Shown: piece after piece, positions 53,996-63,800 of the stretch
Layout: every line of letters starts with the position of its first letter
How positions within the stretch are numbered: position 1 is the stretch's first letter
Assembly: GCF_001432305.1 (NCBI RefSeq)
Contig: NZ_KQ483358.1
Coordinates: 3,222,628 to 3,286,627, forward strand
Source of the DNA: Curvibacter sp. PAE-UM
GTDB lineage: Bacteria > Pseudomonadota > Gammaproteobacteria > Burkholderiales > Burkholderiaceae_C
Length of the DNA: 64,000 nt
Reading direction: 5' to 3'
The notes under the pieces: model-generated
Told to the model about the DNA's origin: nothing
The model's input: only the letters and a program-made list of their open reading frames with translations
Database searches by the model: none
Program-made: the position numbers and the translations under genes

Positions 53996-54634
53996 TCACG
54001 CCACCCTGTGCAGCAGCTCCGCCGACTGCACCCGCCCCTCAAATCCCGTGGCCACCCTGCGCTGGTACAGCGCGCGGTCCTGCGCGTCCACGCAAGCGTT
54101 GTCCTTGGCCCAGTCCACCTCCACCAGCAGGCTGCGTGGATCGTGGATGTAGGCCCCCTGACTCATGGCCAGCAACGACAGCTCGACGTCCGCGTAATGG
54201 CGCCGGTAACCTGGGTGGAAAAAATTCCCGCCGGTGTAGTTGCGGCCGGCCCAGGCCCGCTCGGCCAGGCCGAAACCGGCAAAGGCACCGTGCCATTTGC
54301 CGTCATTGAAAGCAAAGAGATGCTTGCCGGGGTGCTTGAGTGCATCGAGCGCCAGCGCCAGCCACTGCCGGCCGGCGAAGGCGTCTTGCGCCACATAACC
54401 GAAGTAGCGACCGTGCGTGCCCCTGAACACCAGGTTCACGATGCGGATGAAACCCCAGCCTTCGAGGTCTTCCACCAGCAGCACATGCCCCGGGGCACCG
54501 GCGCGCTGTGCCATGAGGGTGGCAGCGCGGCGCGCCATGGGGATGTCGGTGGAGGGCATGACCAGCAGGACCTCGGCCTGCAGGTCGCTGCAGTCTTCCA
54601 GATCCTGCGTGCTCACCCGCTGGACGCTCATCAT
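53996..54634 (-). CDS. GT2-like hypothetical protein
   Basis: A 212-residue cytoplasmic protein. The segments EVLLVMPSTD, GRYFGYVAQDAFAGRQWL, FAFNDGKWHGAFAGFGLAER and HADVELSLLA-like YADVELSLLA resemble a glycosyltransferase-A-like arrangement, but no DxD is certain (FAFNDGKW is the best candidate). Its start overlaps the stop of the TPR-GT41 gene by four bases, so they are translationally coupled and may act together. Confidence 0.7.
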   Translation of the reverse strand: MMSVQRVSTQDLEDCSDLQAEVLLVMPSTDIPMARRAATLMAQRAGAPGHVLLVEDLEGWGFIRIVNLVFRGTHGRYFGYVAQDAFAGRQWLALALDALKHPGKHLFAFNDGKWHGAFAGFGLAERAWAGRNYTGGNFFHPGYRRHYADVELSLLAMSQGAYIHDPRSLLVEVDWAKDNACVDAQDRALYQRRVATGFEGRVQSAELLHRVA

Positions 54635-56286
54635 GCCGTGAGCCCTTTCAAGGAGCCGTACCGGAACAACTGGGCCAGCGCCTGGGCCAGCGCGACATGG
54701 TTGGCGCGCGGGCAGTCGACGGGTACCAGCGACCGGCGCACCGCACCGGGTTTGATGGGTCGAGCCCGCTTGCGGCGTTCGCCCGGCGAGCGCAGGAAAT
54801 TCACATGCGCATGGGTGTGGCGTTCGCAGAAAAGCGTGCCAGCTTCACTGCTGCAGCGCACGCCCAGGCTCAGCGCCTCCATCGTGGTGAGGCCCCCGGT
54901 ATAGGGATGGGTATCCAGCATCTCGCTCAGGCCCGCCACTGCCGCCAGGTAGGCCTGGTGGCTGTCCGGCAGGATGAATTTCAGCTGGACCTGGTGACCC
55001 AGCGTCGCCATCGCCGGTTGCAAGGCGGCGCGTATGCGTGCCAGCAATTGCGGGTGGTGGTAGCGCTTGTCGATGAAATGCAATTCAAGAGGCAGGCCAC
55101 CCTGGGCACGCTCGCGCAAGGTGTGCAGCAGGCCGCTCAGAAAGGGCTGCGACACCTTGACCGGGTTGGCGATGATGCCCAGCACATGGGCATGTTCCGG
55201 GGCCGGTTGTGGCGCCGGCAGGTAGGACGGCGGCGTATAGGAGATGTAGCCCTGCGGCAGACGCAGCAGCGGCTCGGTGAACCAGCGTTCGTAACCGGCC
55301 GGGGTCTGCTCGGCGTCGGTGATGAAACCGTCGAAGGCGCGCAGCCCGGTGGTGAGGGATTGCCCGCCCACCCATTTGTACATGCGCTTGGCGGGCTTGG
55401 TGGAGATGGCCTTCAGGCCGATCGGATCCATCCAGCCCCCCAGGTCCAGCAGCACGTCCAGCGCGTGCTGGCGCACGAAGTCGTCCAGGGCCTCGGCGGT
55501 GAGGTCGGGCACGTCAAACCACTTCGCGGCCAGTCCGCGCAACTCCTGGGTGGCCCAGTCACTGCGGCGACCGCGATTGAAGAAGTAAAAGTCGAAATCT
55601 GCCGACAGCAAGCTGAATGCGCCGCTGCAGAAGAAATAGACCGGCGAGCAACTGAACAGGGGCGAGAGCAGCCCCACGCGCTTGCGCACGCGGTGCGCGC
55701 GCGCAGCAGGCGGCGTGGTGCCGAAGAGCTTGCTGGCCATGCCGCGCTCCAGGTGGGCGCGCGCAAAGGCGACGGCACGGTCATTCACGGCCTGCGCGCT
55801 TTCGGCCGCTTCATCCCGGTCGTACAGGCTGGCCATCAGATCGGTCAGCTGCGCGTCCACCGCATGCGCCGGGCTGGCCAGCCAGGGCTGCACCAGTTCG
55901 TGTGCACGGCGGGCGTTGCATTCCTCATGCAAGGCGATCGTGGCGAGCTCCAGCGCCAGCTCGCCGCGCTCGGGGTGGGCGTGTTGTTGCCCTTCCAGCA
56001 GCCGGGCTGCTTCGACGGCTTGCCCCTGCGCGGTCAGCGCCCGCGCTTTCACCACCGCGGCCTGCCACAGGCCGGGCTGGTGCGCCAGCGCCAGATCGGC
56101 CTGGGCCAGGGCCTCGGTCAGCTCACCCGCCCCCAGCAGGCAGAGTGCCAGGTTGTGGTGCAAGGCGGCATGGCCCGCCAGCTGTTCCTGCAACTGGCGA
56201 TAGAGCTCGATCGCCTCGCGCCATTGCTGGGCGTTGCGCTTCTGGTCGGCCAGACGGAGGGTGGTCTGCAGGTCTATCACGTCCAT
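54631..56286 (-). CDS. TPR - GT41 (OGT/SPINDLY-like) protein glycosyltransferase
   Basis: A 551-residue cytoplasmic protein. Residues ~1-150 are helical TPR-like repeats (EAIELYRQLQEQLAGHAALH, LTEALAQADLALAHQPGLWQ). Residues ~200-540 match the catalytic part of O-GlcNAc transferase-like GT41 enzymes: DVLLDLGGWMDPIGLKAIST, QSLTTGLRAFDGFITDAEQT, LRLPQGYISYTPPSY and the donor-site DTHPYTGGLTTMEALSLGV. GT41 enzymes glycosylate proteins in the cytoplasm. It starts five bases after the tolC-type gene of the secretion system, so the secreted repeat protein is the likely acceptor. Confidence 0.85.
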   Translation of the reverse strand: MDVIDLQTTLRLADQKRNAQQWREAIELYRQLQEQLAGHAALHHNLALCLLGAGELTEALAQADLALAHQPGLWQAAVVKARALTAQGQAVEAARLLEGQQHAHPERGELALELATIALHEECNARRAHELVQPWLASPAHAVDAQLTDLMASLYDRDEAAESAQAVNDRAVAFARAHLERGMASKLFGTTPPAARAHRVRKRVGLLSPLFSCSPVYFFCSGAFSLLSADFDFYFFNRGRRSDWATQELRGLAAKWFDVPDLTAEALDDFVRQHALDVLLDLGGWMDPIGLKAISTKPAKRMYKWVGGQSLTTGLRAFDGFITDAEQTPAGYERWFTEPLLRLPQGYISYTPPSYLPAPQPAPEHAHVLGIIANPVKVSQPFLSGLLHTLRERAQGGLPLELHFIDKRYHHPQLLARIRAALQPAMATLGHQVQLKFILPDSHQAYLAAVAGLSEMLDTHPYTGGLTTMEALSLGVRCSSEAGTLFCERHTHAHVNFLRSPGERRKRARPIKPGAVRRSLVPVDCPRANHVALAQALAQLFRYGSLKGLTA

Positions 56287-56290
56287 AAGC

Positions 56291-57541
56291 TCACCTGGTA
56301 GGAAAAAGAATGGCCTGCGTGCTGGCGATCGCCTGGTCGGCCGGGATGGCCGCCTGCAGCAGCAGGTTGAGGTAGTTCTCTGCCAGCGTCAGCACGGCGT
56401 TCACGTAGTCCTGCTGAACCTGGTACAGGATCTGGATGCTGCTGAGCACGTCGATCTGCGAGCGAACGCCGCCGCGAAAGCTTTTCTCGTTGGCTTCCAC
56501 GCTGAGTTCGGCCGAGTTGATGGCCTCCAGCCGGATGGCCACCTCGCTGCGCCCGGCGTTCACCAGCGCCCACAGGCGCTGTACTTCCAGCCGCGTGCGC
56601 AGCTCGGCATCGCGCGTTTGCTCCTGTGTCTTGAGCGCATTGGCGGCAGCCCCCTTCATCTGATAGAAGCTGCCGGCCTGCAGCGGCAGGCTCACCGAGA
56701 TGCCCGAGTAGTTGGTCGTGACATGGTTGGAGGTGGTGTTCATCCACACGGCCGACAGCGTGGGCAGCCAGGCACTGTCGGCGCGCGTCACGGCCAGCTC
56801 GCCGATGCGCTGGTTCTGCTGCGCCACCACCAGTTGCGGGTTGGCCTGCACGCCGCTGGCGATGTACTCGTCGAGGGATTGGAGCGCCACGGCGCGCTCC
56901 ATGCGCGGCACACTGAGCAGGAGCGAAGCGACCGGCGCGCCGGTGATGGCCGTCAGTTGCCGCTGCGCGGCACCGGTCTGCGCCTCCAGCGTCAGCGTAT
57001 CGGCACGCGCCTGGTCGAGCCGCACCCGGGCATCGCGCACGTCGGTCACGGTGCCCTGCCCCAGTTCGAAGGCCCGCTGGGCCGACTGGGACTGCTTCTC
57101 CAGCGCGTCGATCTTGGCCTTGTTCAGACGAAGACCTTCATTGGCGCGCAGCAGCTCGGCCACGGCCTTGACCAGACGCTGGCTCAGGTCCTGCTCGCGA
57201 AGCTGGAAGGTGGCGCTGGCCAGTTGCTCGCGCGGCTCACGCTCCTGCAGCGTCGCATAGCGTTCGGCGCTGATGACCGGCTGGGTCAGGGTATAGGTCT
57301 GGCGCGTGTTGGCCTCGGTCTCCAGTTGGGTGTAGCTGCCCTGGAGCTGCGGATAGTAGGCCGAGCCGGCCACCTGCGAGGCCGCCAGGTTGGCGTCGCG
57401 CTCGGAACGGGCGGCCTGGAACAGCGGGTCGAACTTGCGGGCCTGCTCAAAGGCGTCGATCAAGGCATCGGACGCCTGGACGGCCTGACCAAATGCTACT
57501 AATAATATAGCAAAAAAGGTTCGCGACATGAGGATCAACAT
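56291..57541 (-). CDS. TolC-family outer-membrane channel of the type I secretion system
   Basis: A 416-residue outer-membrane factor with signal peptide (FFAILLVAFGQAVQA) and two OEP repeats with long coiled-coil helices. Start MLILMSRTF chosen from an AAGGA site nine bases upstream; Met5 is possible. Third gene of the secretion trio. The first codons include an AT-rich inverted repeat (57495-57511) unlike the rest of the gene. Confidence 0.9.
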   Translation of the reverse strand: MLILMSRTFFAILLVAFGQAVQASDALIDAFEQARKFDPLFQAARSERDANLAASQVAGSAYYPQLQGSYTQLETEANTRQTYTLTQPVISAERYATLQEREPREQLASATFQLREQDLSQRLVKAVAELLRANEGLRLNKAKIDALEKQSQSAQRAFELGQGTVTDVRDARVRLDQARADTLTLEAQTGAAQRQLTAITGAPVASLLLSVPRMERAVALQSLDEYIASGVQANPQLVVAQQNQRIGELAVTRADSAWLPTLSAVWMNTTSNHVTTNYSGISVSLPLQAGSFYQMKGAAANALKTQEQTRDAELRTRLEVQRLWALVNAGRSEVAIRLEAINSAELSVEANEKSFRGGVRSQIDVLSSIQILYQVQQDYVNAVLTLAENYLNLLLQAAIPADQAIASTQAILFPTR

Positions 57542-57546
57542 GCGGC

Positions 57547-58932
57547 TCAGTCCTTGAAAGAACGGGCAAAGCGGTCGGACAGGGGCTTGATCAGGTAGCT
57601 GAAGAAGCTGCGCTCGCCGGTCTTGACGATCACCTCCACCGGCATACCGGGCTGTACCACCTTGTCGCCCAGCAGCTTCACGCCTTCGGTGGTGCTCTCC
57701 ACCTGGGCCAGGTAGTAGTCGCCCTGCTGCGGGTTGGTGCCGGGAATCTTGTCGGCCCCCACCAGGATGACCTTGCCCGGGATCACCGGCGTGGTGTTGA
57801 GGTTGAAGGCCGAGAAGCGCATGTCGGCCGGCAGCCCCGCGTGCACCTTGTCGATGGACTGGGGCGGCACCTGTGCCTCCACGATCAGGCGCCCCTCGCG
57901 CGGGACGATTTCCATCAGCACCTGGCCGCTCTGGATGACACCGCCCACGGTGTTGACCTTCAGGCCCACCACGGCGCCCCCTACCGGGGCCTTGATCTCG
58001 GCCAGGCTGAGGTCGAACTGCAGCGCGTCGATCTTGCCCTTGCCGGTCTTGCGGTTCTTCTGCACCTCGGCCAACTGGGTGTCGGCATCCTTGCGGTAGC
58101 TCGCCTGGTGCTGCGTGAGCTGCAGTCGGGTGGACGCCATGCTGGACTGCACCTTGGCAATCTCGGACGTGACGTTGGACAGGCTGGAGAGCATCTCGGA
58201 GCGGGTGCGCTCGACCTCGTTGGCCTTGCTGCGCGGGATGAAACCCTGGTTGGCCAGCTCACGGTTGCTGCTGGCCTCCTCGTTCAGCACGCCGAGCTGC
58301 TCCTTGCGAAAGCTCAGCACGTTGTGCAACTCGCGCAGCTGCGCCTGCAGGCCCAGCAGCTGCTCCTGGTAGATGCGCTGCTGGTCACCGTATTCGCTGC
58401 GGCGCGACTGGAACAGCTTGGTCTGCAGGCCCTTGGCCTCCTCGACCCGCGGGTCGCTGCCGTAGGCCTGCAACTCGGGCAGCCAGCGGATGCCGCCGGT
58501 GCCCTCGCGCTCGGCCTGCAGACGCGACTCGGTGGCCAGGGCATTGATGTAGTCCATCTCCACGCCGGAGAGGTTGGCCTCGGTCGTCAGCGGATTGACC
58601 TTGAGCAGCACGTCGCCCTGCGCGACGACATCGCCTTCGCGCACACGAAGCTCGGTCACGACGCCACCGGCCGGGTGCTGCACCGCCTTGCGGTTGCCCA
58701 TCACCACCACGGTACCGCTCACGCTCACGCCGGCGTCCAGCGGCGCAAACAATGCCCAGCCCATGAACAGCACGAAGCTGACCAGCGCGATGCGGGTGAG
58801 AACGCGCTTGCTCTGCGCCTCTTCCAGACGGATGGGCCTGACCCCGTCACGCTCCAGCCGGTCGGGGTCGTAGGGGTTGAGCTGGTCCAGCCAGGCGGCG
58901 AACCTGCTTTTGCTGCTGGTCGGTGCGCTCAT
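57547..58932 (-). CDS. Type I secretion membrane-fusion protein (HlyD/PrtE family)
   Basis: A 461-residue adaptor. Cytoplasmic N-terminus, one transmembrane helix near residues 48-68 (LTRIALVSFVLFMGWALFAP), long coiled coil (about 140-300), lipoyl halves (GGVVTELRVREGDVVAQGDV ... IKAPVGGAVVGLKVNTVGG) and a beta-barrel end with GMPVEVIVKTGERSFFSYLI, which is the family signature. Links the ATPase to the TolC partner. Confidence 0.93.
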   Translation of the reverse strand: MSAPTSSKSRFAAWLDQLNPYDPDRLERDGVRPIRLEEAQSKRVLTRIALVSFVLFMGWALFAPLDAGVSVSGTVVVMGNRKAVQHPAGGVVTELRVREGDVVAQGDVLLKVNPLTTEANLSGVEMDYINALATESRLQAEREGTGGIRWLPELQAYGSDPRVEEAKGLQTKLFQSRRSEYGDQQRIYQEQLLGLQAQLRELHNVLSFRKEQLGVLNEEASSNRELANQGFIPRSKANEVERTRSEMLSSLSNVTSEIAKVQSSMASTRLQLTQHQASYRKDADTQLAEVQKNRKTGKGKIDALQFDLSLAEIKAPVGGAVVGLKVNTVGGVIQSGQVLMEIVPREGRLIVEAQVPPQSIDKVHAGLPADMRFSAFNLNTTPVIPGKVILVGADKIPGTNPQQGDYYLAQVESTTEGVKLLGDKVVQPGMPVEVIVKTGERSFFSYLIKPLSDRFARSFKD

Positions 58933-58959
58933 CGTTTTGTCCCGTCTCAGCCTGCTACT

Positions 58960-60813
58960 TCAGCTGGCGCTCGCCGAGCTGGCGGTTGTCGGGCTGACGG
59001 ATGTGGTGTCGGCTGCGGCGTCTGTTGCCGCGGGGGCTGCGGCGTCTGTTGCCGCGGGGGCTGCGGCCGGCGCACTCGCCTCGCCGGCTGTCGGGCCCGG
59101 CGCCGCGGCCTGCCTGGCCGCCGCCAGCATGGCGGCCACCGGGCCATAACCGACCTGCTTGCCATTGGAGAGCACGAGCAGCTTGTCGGCCGCTGACAGC
59201 AGGTTGGGCCGGTGGGTGGTGAAGATCACCGTGGAGCCGTTGTTCTTGAGCGCGCGGATGAGCATGATGAGGCCGCGTTCGCTGACGTCGTCCAGCGCGG
59301 CATTGGGTTCGTCCATCACGATGTAGCGGGGTGTGCCGTAGAGAGCGCGCGCAATCGCCAGGCGCTGGCGCTGGCCGCCGGTGAGCACGTGGCCGGTCTC
59401 CCCCAGCTGCGTTTCGTAGCCGTTGGGAAAGGACAGGATGGTGTAGTGCATGTCGGCCAGCTTGGCCGCCATGACGACCTTCTCGTCGTCCACTTCGCCC
59501 AGCCGGGCAATGTTTTCGGCCACGGAGCCTTCGAAGAAGCTGATGTCCTGCGGCACATAACCGACGTGCTGGCCCAGGTCGTCACGCACCCAGTCGGCCA
59601 CGTTGGCGCCGTCGAGCCGCACCGAACCGGCCACCGGGCGCCAGATGCCCACCAGCAGCCGCACCAGCGAGGACTTGCCGGCCGCGCTGGGCCCCACGAT
59701 GGCGGTCACCTCGCCCGGCATCATGGTGAAGCTGACGTTGTCGATCACCGGCTTCCTGGCGCCCGTGGGTAGCGCCACCGCATGCTCCACCAGCAGCCTG
59801 CCCTTGGGGGGCGGCAGTGAAAGCCTGTCCTGGTGGATGTCATCTTCCACCAGCAGTTGCTCCAGCCGCTCGAAGGACTGGCGCGCGGCAACGATCTCGC
59901 TCCAGCTGCCCAGCAGCTTCTGGATCGGCGCCACCGCCTTGGAAATCAGGAAGGTTGCGGCCAGGACCATGCCGCCGGTGATCAGCCCCTCGATGGCCAG
60001 GTAGACGCCCAGCGCCATCTGCAGGGAGGGAAAGGCGTGCTGGAAAAAGCTGCTGGCGCCGCCCATCGTGCCGGCCGCTTCGCTGGCATGGGCCTGCATG
60101 CCGAGGTAGGCCTGGTGGCGCTGGTACCAGCGGCGGCGCAGCTGGGTCTGCATGCCCAGCGCCAGCGCGCTCTCGGCATGCTGCAGGCTTTGCGCAGCAA
60201 TGCGGTTGGACTCGGCTTTGGCATCGTTGGCCTCGCGCAGCACCGGCGTGGTGACCCGCTGCGTCATGTAGCTGATCACCACGAGGATGGCCGAGGCGAT
60301 CAGGATGAACACCGCCAGATAGGGGTGGAAGAAGGCGCCGACGATGACGAACAGCAGCGCGAACGGGGCGCTCATCAGCGCCAGGACGGCGTGGCCGGTA
60401 AGGAACTGCCGCACCTGCAACAGGTCACCCAGCACCTGGTGCACGTCCACCTTCTTGCGGCCGACGTAACGGCGGAAAGCGGCATCGAAGGTGGCAGCGG
60501 CCAAGTCCCAGTCCACCCGCATGGAGATGCGTATCATCAGCCGCGTGCGGATCCACTCCAGCGCCGACCAGAACACATACAGGCCGAGGATGAGCACCGT
60601 GAGCGAGACGAGGGTGACGTGGCTGCGGCTGTTGAGCACCCGGTCGTACATGTTCATCATGTACAGGATGGGGCTGATCGACAGGACCTCGATCATGAAG
60701 GTGAGCAGCCCCGTGAGCCAGAAGGACTGGCGGCACTGGTGCAGCACCTCGCGCAGCGGGTTGCTCTGGTCATGAGCCGTCTTGAAGGGCGCGCCGAATG
60801 CCTTGTCAAGCAT
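58960..60813 (-). CDS. Type I secretion ATPase/permease (PrtD/LapB-like)
   Basis: A 617-residue ABC exporter half-transporter: transmembrane domain (about 25-310, DRVLNSRSHVTLVSL), then nucleotide domain with Walker A GPSAAGKS 374-381, signature LTGGQRQRLAIARAL 477-491, Walker B YIVMDEPNAALD 497-508. No N-terminal C39-like domain, so PrtD type. The C-terminal ~60 residues are Ala/Thr/Pro low complexity, partly encoded by a 24-base tandem repeat. Lies 80 bases downstream of the giant surface-protein gene, its probable cargo. Confidence 0.93.
   Translation of the reverse strand: MLDKAFGAPFKTAHDQSNPLREVLHQCRQSFWLTGLLTFMIEVLSISPILYMMNMYDRVLNSRSHVTLVSLTVLILGLYVFWSALEWIRTRLMIRISMRVDWDLAAATFDAAFRRYVGRKKVDVHQVLGDLLQVRQFLTGHAVLALMSAPFALLFVIVGAFFHPYLAVFILIASAILVVISYMTQRVTTPVLREANDAKAESNRIAAQSLQHAESALALGMQTQLRRRWYQRHQAYLGMQAHASEAAGTMGGASSFFQHAFPSLQMALGVYLAIEGLITGGMVLAATFLISKAVAPIQKLLGSWSEIVAARQSFERLEQLLVEDDIHQDRLSLPPPKGRLLVEHAVALPTGARKPVIDNVSFTMMPGEVTAIVGPSAAGKSSLVRLLVGIWRPVAGSVRLDGANVADWVRDDLGQHVGYVPQDISFFEGSVAENIARLGEVDDEKVVMAAKLADMHYTILSFPNGYETQLGETGHVLTGGQRQRLAIARALYGTPRYIVMDEPNAALDDVSERGLIMLIRALKNNGSTVIFTTHRPNLLSAADKLLVLSNGKQVGYGPVAAMLAAARQAAAPGPTAGEASAPAAAPAATDAAAPAATDAAADTTSVSPTTASSASAS
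59011..59068. repeat. 24-base tandem repeat, about 2.4 copies
   Basis: The unit is repeated exactly at 59011-59034 and 59035-59058, with a partial third copy. It encodes the residues AAPAATDA in the disordered tail of the secretion ATPase. The unit length keeps frame, so copy-number change would alter tail length without a frameshift. Confidence 0.8.
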
Positions 60814-60893
60814 AGGCCCGCCCCGCTATCGCGCCGCCGCCGGCGACGGCATGACACCCTCGCCGGCCATGGCCATCGGCCCCAGGCGCCCGC

Positions 60894-63800
60894 TCAGCTC
60901 GGTTTGATGCTGTGGTTGTTTTCATCCCTGATCTCGTCAATACCCAGGAGTTGCAGCTTGGCGGTCAGCGTGGTGTCGAGCGTGAAGCCGGACAGATCGC
61001 CCGTCACACGCAACTCCACCGTATCCGCCGACTCGAACAAAGTGGTGGAAGAACTGGTTCCCACACCTTGTGCCTGGAAGGTATTGACTAGACCGTCGAG
61101 CAACGACTGGAGCTCCGTCGTGCTGCTGTAGCTGAGGCCCGCATTGAGCGTCAGGTTGATGCCGCCCGTCTGCACGTGGTCGGCACCGATGTTGGCCAGT
61201 TGGGCCAGGGTCACATCCAGCGTGCCGTCGGCATTGGCGTTGGTCACCGAGACCTCGGCGCCAGCGGCGGCAGTGATCAGACCGGCATCCAGCAGCGGCT
61301 TGAGGTCGCTGTCGGAGACGGAGAAGTGGGTGACGGCGTCGATGTTGATGTCGATGACACCCGCGGCCTGCAATGCAGAGACCAAGTCATTGCCTGACAG
61401 CAGGTGCAACGAATCCGCGCTGGCGTCGGCCGCATCCAGCACCATGCCCAGGGTGACTTCGGACAGTATCGAATTGGCCACGCCGAGTCTGATGCCGTCC
61501 TGCGTTCCGGGCGTGTCGAAGGCTGCCTGCAGCGCAGCATCCAGGATGCCGTCGCCGGCCAGGCCCGCGGTGGTGCCCAGCGTGGCGTTCAGCACGACGG
61601 CCAGCTGGTCGATGTTCGGATCGTTCTTGTCGCCCGCGTTCAGGAAGTCGATCATCTGGTTCAGGCTGCTGTCCTGCACCACCACCTGCACCTGGTCGAC
61701 GTCATCAAACACCGGCAGGGTGTTGGAACTGAGGCCGGAACCGAAGTTGACCACCAGGGTGTCCTGGCCTGCGTCGGTATGGACATAGTCCACGCCCAGA
61801 CGCTGCAGGTCACTCAGGCTGGTGTTCAGGTGTGTACCGGCGGCGTGGCTTTGCGCCAGCGCCACATCGGTGTCCAGGGCGGCGAAATGCAGGCCGGCCT
61901 GGACCAGCGACGAGGCCTGCGCATCCGTGAGGCTGATGCTGTTGTCGACCACGTCGAGCACATCCAGGTCGCCACGGTAGGTACCCGGCGTGCCGATCTC
62001 GGCCACCAGGTTGGTGATGGCCACACCCTCGTTGGCCTGCGCGATCTGCATCGTGACGCTGTCGGCCGGATTGAGTTGCAGGCCTGCGCCGTGAATGGCC
62101 TCGATCCGCGTCGAATCCAGCGCGAGGGTGTTGTCGCTCGCCGACAGCACGTCGATACCATGTGTCGCGATTGCTGTCAGCTGGGTGCCGCTCAGGCCGT
62201 CGAGCGCGGCATCGGACATTTCCAGGCCCACCATCACGCCCGACGGGGCCGAGATCGTGGGCAACTGTGCCAGGTCGGCGGCACTGCCGGCCTGGATGTC
62301 GACCACACCCGTGGTCGCGCCCGTGATGTTGAGTATGTCGACACCGAGTTGCTGCAGGCCGGTCAGACTGGTCTGCAGGTGGGTGCCCACGCCCGGCCCC
62401 TGCCCGGCGACATTGGCGTCCAGCGTGACGGCATCGGCCGCGGCAAACTGCAGTCCCGCCCCTACCAAGGCCGCGGCCTGGGCATCGCTGATGCTGATGG
62501 CGCCATCCAGCGCATCCAGGATGTCGAGATCGCCGTCATAGGCGGCCGCGCCCGTCGCACCCAGGGAGGCGACCAGATTGCTGATGGCCACGCCCTCGTT
62601 GGCAGTGGCGATCTGCATCGTGATGGTATCGGCCGCATCAAAGCTCAGGCCGCCGTTGCGGATGGCCTCGCTCTGGGCAGACCCGACACTGAGCGTGCCA
62701 TCGGCCGCCATGAGCACGTCGACACCCGAAGCCAGCAGATTGGCGGCCTGAGCGGCCGTGGTCGGCGCGTTCTGCAGGCTGTCGGCCAGTTCCAGACCGA
62801 CGGTCACGCCCGGATCGGCGGTGATGGTGGGCAGGTGGGCATAGTCCACCGCGCCGGTACCGGCCGGAATGACGAACTCACCGCCCGCCCCGATCACGGT
62901 GATGGCGTCCACACCCAGGTGTTGCAGGCCGGACATGCTGGTTGTCAGATGGGTGCCGGCGGCCTGCTGCACGGTGACGGCATCATCCGTGGCGAACTCC
63001 AGGCCAGCCTGAACCAGAAGCGCCGCCTCGGTACTGTTCAGGGTCGTCGCGTTGTCCGCCAGATCCAGCCCCGTCAGGTAATGGTCGACATTGCCCTGCG
63101 CGATCAGCGTGTGGACTGCCGTGGTCTCTGCTGCACCTGTGGGGATGGTCAGCGGCGTGCCGAGGCCAACAGTGATGTTGGAGCTGCTGACGGTCGCTGC
63201 GCCGGCATTGCCGGCCACATCGACCTGCCGCACCTGCACCGCGCCTGCCAGATAGAGCGCACTGCCCGGCAGCGTGAAGCTGCTGCCGCTGCCATGGGTC
63301 CAGTGGCTGCCGCCGTCCGTGCTGTATTGGAAACTGGCGCCCGACTCCAGGCCGGTGACATTGACCGTACCGTTGTTGGTGATGCCATCGGTGCTCGACA
63401 CACCGCTGTCCTGCGCCAAGGCAAAGCCCGGCGCCGCAACGGGCGCCATCGTGTCGATGGTGAGATTGAAGGCGGTGGATACCGTCGACGTCTTGCTGGT
63501 CGAATCGGTGATCTTTGCCGTCAGGCTGTGCGGCAGTGCGCTGTTCGCAGCAAGACCCGCGACCGGGATGTCGACATAGCCGTTGGCGATGTTCGTCGCG
63601 CTCAGCACGACACTGGCAGCCGCCGAGGCACTGCCGCCGACATGAATGCTCACCGTGTTGCCGGCCACCGCGGCCGTGCCATCGGTGGCCGTGACGTTCA
63701 GACTCACACGCACGCCGGGCGTGGTGGCGTTGGTGACGCCATCCCCCTGGGCTCCGCTGTCGGAGGCCGGTGCCAATGCCACAGCGCTTGGCGCGGCGGG

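Noticed and set aside
49322-63065. CRISPR array or phage-type repeats
   Set aside because: The repeats seen are within coding frames, have diverged codons and long periods; there is no short direct repeat with unique spacers anywhere in the window.
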